A DNA stretch of 64,000 bases. It comes from Pomacea canaliculata. Taxonomy: Eukaryota; Mollusca; Gastropoda; Architaenioglossa; Ampullariidae. Below, in pieces: positions 62,384-64,000 of the stretch (positions are counted from its first letter, which is position 1; each line of letters begins with the position of its first letter). The notes under the pieces were generated by a model. That model did not search any database, was not told where the DNA came from, and saw only the letters and a list, made by a program, of their open reading frames with translations. The stretch lies in contig NC_037590.1 of the NCBI RefSeq assembly GCF_003073045.1, forward strand, positions 24,950,449-25,014,448, read 5' to 3'. The translations under genes were made by a program, and so were the position numbers.

Positions 62384-63023
62384 GTAAGCAATCTCTCTTC
62401 CCTGTTTTTTGAAGTGTCATTAAAATGCCCGCAATAACTGTGTGCTACTGTTCAGCTTCCACTGTCTGATACTCAGTTCTGTAGTGAATGAGACACTTAA
62501 AGTATTTTGAAAATTAATAGTTTTTATTCATTTGTGTGTGTGTGGTCTTTACTCACTGTTATGCACTAAAAAAAAGTCTCTTATCATGTGGTGTAATATG
62601 AAATAAACTATTAAAAAAACTGCCTACCGTATTACTATGTTTTGTAAACAAGATAGCACAGATTCTGAATGCAGTAAATGTTGAGCGAGAAGAAATTTTC
62701 AAAAAGTTGTTTTCGTAAATGTTTAAAAAAATATACAATACGTATTTTTAAAACTACTTTGGGCCCTGTATTCCAAAATACACAGAGCTATGCTTGTAAA
62801 CACTTTCAGACTTGTAACAATAAATTTAACCCACTGATATGCTGGTTTCAAATCGTACAGCTATGATTATATTGCAGACAAACGAGATTTTCAAGCCATG
62901 CGATGTCAACTGGTATATTTCTCAAGGCAGAGGTGTGTTCACTGTGTTGTAGCTATGCTAGAGACAGTGCAGTCTTCATATGACCAGAGTTATGTGTTAC
63001 AGAGGGCGTTTATAATGTTACAG

Positions 63024-63150
63024 GACGGACTTTGACAGACATTTCGTCTCTGGCGGAGCGCCCTGCTAATAAAAGTGACAGTGATGGCCGCTCACTACTT
63101 TCCAACAAGTCGTTAGTCACCTCGTCTTCTCTCAGCTCAATGTCTTGTCA
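63024..63150 (+). CDS. Candidate serine-rich coding exon of an unidentified gene leaving the window
   Basis: An acceptor (aatgttacag) and a strong donor (TGTCA|GTGAGT) bound 127 bases. One frame (starting with two bases of a split codon) is open for 41 codons and includes TLTDISSLAERPANKSDSDG and a Ser-rich end. The other two frames hit stops. The composition resembles a regulatory linker. No family was recognised. Confidence 0.4.
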
Positions 63151-63344
63151 GTGAGTTCTTTTCCAAATCTTGCTTTCATGCGCATGTCTTCAATGACGAA
63201 ACTGGAACAAACTTTTAAAAACTTGTATGCTGTAGTCTGTTTTGTACCTTTAAATGCCAGACAGTCACGTGTCAGACCAGAAAATGAGAGGGACAGACGT
63301 CACGGCTTCCAACCGACACTGTCCTCACTATCACAACCCGCTCA

Positions 63345-63440
63345 CACCGTCGTCACAGCAATAACACCATCATCACCGCAACAACACCGTCATCACCAAC
63401 AACACCGTCATCACCGCAACAACACCGTCACTACAGTGGC
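63345..63440. repeat. Short tandem repeat cgtcatcaccgcaacaacac
   Basis: About four to five degenerate units of 18-21 bases. They generate a His/Gln-rich open frame that is not credible as a gene. Confidence 0.7.
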
Positions 63441-64000
63441 AACACAACGGTCATTACCAACTGCAGGCTCAGTCACAGAAGACTCAGAGAGGGAGAGAAC
63501 AGAGGAACATGTCTAAAGATCAACAGACAGGTGCTAGAAAAACCCTCCCCACAGTTTGTCAGCAGCGAACGTCTTCTCAGGTCAGTCAGGTCATGCCAGC
63601 AAATAGGTGGGCTGCGGGGGGGGGGGGGATGAGTGAGAGCACACATCGGTCGTCACTTTAGACGAGTTACTGCCCCTCACGGCCATTTTTACTCATGTTT
63701 AGTAGCTACATTGGCGTGAAAAACTTATTTGGCCAGCCCACTTTGATTGCTTGTTACAGGAAACTTGAAGAGCATTTTTTTTTTTTTGTTTCACCCGATT
63801 ATTGCCCTGCCACCCTCCTCTAACCGAGAGATGGTCCTCTAGCCTACCATTCTCATGCCATTCTGTGTCTGATTTTGCCGTGCAAGGAAATCAGTCCTGC
63901 CGTTTCCTAGAAATAGTAGGCCCAGAATTCCTCGAACTCAGACACAGTCATGCTGAATACCCTTCAATGTTGACGCCATTAGTTGCTGATTATGGTGTTA
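63441..64000. other. Right edge of the window
   Basis: A G-run at about 63615-63628 and a T-run at about 63776-63788. No gene was recognised. Confidence 0.35.

Overview
The window is animal nuclear DNA: AT-rich, with spliced genes, kilobase-scale introns with GT/AG borders, microsatellites and many decayed transposons. Three protein genes can be recognised with their exons: a cytosolic thymidine kinase (TK1, minus strand, 6168-10538), a ciliary coiled-coil gene of the CCDC96/CFAP184 family (plus strand, about 10847 or 11958-22067) and a SOCS2/CISH-type suppressor of cytokine signalling (plus strand, 28163-30351). The gene set, the invertebrate-type 28S rRNA fragment and the abundance of hAT, non-LTR and Polinton elements suggest a lophotrochozoan, perhaps a mollusc. 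That placement is an inference.

Layout. 1-3000: the reverse-transcriptase end of a LINE runs off the left edge, followed by a GC-rich block made of 'caccagaccctcc'-type repeats and a 345-bp 3' end of 28S rRNA on the minus strand, which looks like an rDNA/spacer fragment outside the rDNA array. 3576-3805: minisatellite. 4755-5052: a small hAT-like element. 6168-22067: TK1 and CCDC96 in divergent orientation with a short shared promoter region carrying E2F-type sites. Their introns hold a truncated LINE with a 13-bp target duplication, a 445-bp hAT element with a perfect 8-bp duplication, a second small hAT element and a decayed LINE. 22354-27830: repeats and no recognised gene. 27840-31590: the SOCS gene with two STAT-type sites just upstream and a frame break before the SOCS box. 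31590-50597: mostly gene-poor, with minisatellites and a few unassigned candidate exons (46555-47579). 50733-59452: a Polinton/Maverick element with 6-bp target duplication, roughly 375-390-bp terminal inverted repeats and a decayed protein-primed DNA polymerase B, interrupted by a 100-N assembly gap. 59459-64000: gene-poor, with one candidate serine-rich exon near 63 kb.

The most unusual item is the Polinton. Its terminal repeats are packed with about ten copies each of the YY1-type motif CAAGATGG, plus ETS-type CCGGAAG sites and a CRE (TGACGTCA), so each end looks like a housekeeping-type promoter. Other items worth checking are the paired STAT sites of the SOCS gene, its SOCS-box frame break, the copied splice acceptor in CCDC96, and the displaced rDNA fragment whose spacer motif occurs twice.
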